Source of the DNA: an uncultured Bacteroidia bacterium
Lineage (GTDB): Bacteria > Bacteroidota > Bacteroidia > Bacteroidales > UBA932
Reading direction: 5' to 3'
Length of the DNA: 35,073 bases
Assembly: GCA_902774145.1 (NCBI GenBank)
Contig: CACYHC010000021.1
Coordinates: 1 to 35,073 of the forward strand
Part shown: positions 34,923-35,073 of the stretch, in pieces
Numbering within the stretch: position 1 is the first letter of the stretch
How the letters are laid out: the number at the start of each line of letters is the position of its first letter
The notes under the pieces: model-generated
Seen by the model: the letters and a program-made list of their open reading frames with translations, nothing else
Databases searched by the model: none
Told to the model about the DNA's origin: nothing
Made by a program: the position numbers and the translations under genes

Positions 34923-35073
34923 TCCAAAGGGCTCGATGGAGCGGCCCGCTCCACGCCCGGCCGTTGCCGGACCTGCGCAGGTACAGCAAAATCGCCATTT
35001 TTTGTTGATTTTGAAGGATCCGTTGTACCCCGGGTACAGCGGATCTGAAGATTTGTGCCATTTTTGGCCTATC
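34923..35073. repeat. Palindrome-rich intergenic region with a repeated unit
   Basis: No gene is seen. Four inverted repeats follow one another: GGAGCGG-C-CCGCTCC (34938-34952), CCGGC-CGTT-GCCGG (34957-34970), ACCTGCGCAGGT (34971-34982), and 14-base arms GATCCGTTGTACCC/GGGTACAGCGGATC (35017-35045, one mismatch). GGTACAGC followed by GCCATTTTT occurs twice (34980-35002, 35033-35065) with different spacing. The first hairpins may end the mnmA operon, but no T-tract follows them directly. The rest could be a repeat-family fragment. Confidence 0.55.

Noticed and set aside
34861-35061. Minus-strand 66-codon frame at the right edge
   Set aside because: It runs through the palindromic repeats and into the phosphatase gene and has no protein-like pattern.

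Overview
The window looks like a chromosomal segment from a member of the Bacteroidota, most likely order Bacteroidales. Three things support this. Several gaps carry the Bacteroidota promoter (a TTTG near -33, 20 bases, then TAnnTTTG near -7). The housekeeping genes (zapA, rny, parE, mnmA, a DUF1573 protein) have a Bacteroidetes character. The export and polymerisation genes are of the Wza/Wzz type that starts Bacteroidales capsule loci. No genus is claimed.

Region 1 (about 1-15,330) is a Wzy-dependent surface polysaccharide locus. An outer-membrane SLBB export protein and a Wzz-type chain-length protein come first; both are broken by frame-changing losses of coding sequence. Eleven genes follow with no intergenic space, each overlapping the next: acetyltransferase, Wzy-like polymerase, Wzx-like flippase, UDP-galactopyranose-mutase-like flavoprotein, a CgeB-like glycosyltransferase, a GT4, an ATP-grasp ligase, a propeller-like protein, a GT4, a secreted parallel beta-helix protein and a GT4. 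This part is visibly more A/T rich than what follows.

Region 2 (about 15,330-22,890) continues the locus with more G/C-rich genes: a radical SAM/SPASM protein with its own promoter, a GT4, a WecG/TagA/CpsF transferase, an AAA-type ATPase that looks inserted, the polyprenyl-phosphate sugar-1-phosphate transferase that starts repeat-unit synthesis, and a sugar kinase plus nucleotidyltransferase pair. The kinase motif resembles galacturonokinase more than galactokinase.

Region 3 (about 22,860-26,630) is core: a promoter, a small coiled-coil protein, zapA, a structured non-coding stretch that is very probably 6S RNA with a terminator, rny (RNase Y), and a secreted GH28-like beta-helix glycosidase.

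Region 4 (26,628-28,904, minus strand) holds parE and a DUF1573 lipoprotein-like/secreted protein. A divergent promoter then leads to an unusual secreted fusion of a histidine acid phosphatase and a GH20 beta-N-acetylhexosaminidase (28,949-31,642).

Region 5 (31,616-34,922) is an operon with its own promoter: an 8Fe-type ferredoxin, an alpha/beta-hydrolase, mnmA and a tyrosine-phosphatase-like protein. The window ends in a non-coding stretch packed with palindromes.

The most notable items are the double breakage of the export machinery, the phosphatase-hexosaminidase fusion, the radical SAM and ATP-grasp enzymes in the polysaccharide locus, the galacturonokinase-like activation pair, the zapA-6S-rny arrangement, and dyad symmetries over two -33 promoter elements. 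No tRNA, rRNA, CRISPR array or transposase was seen.
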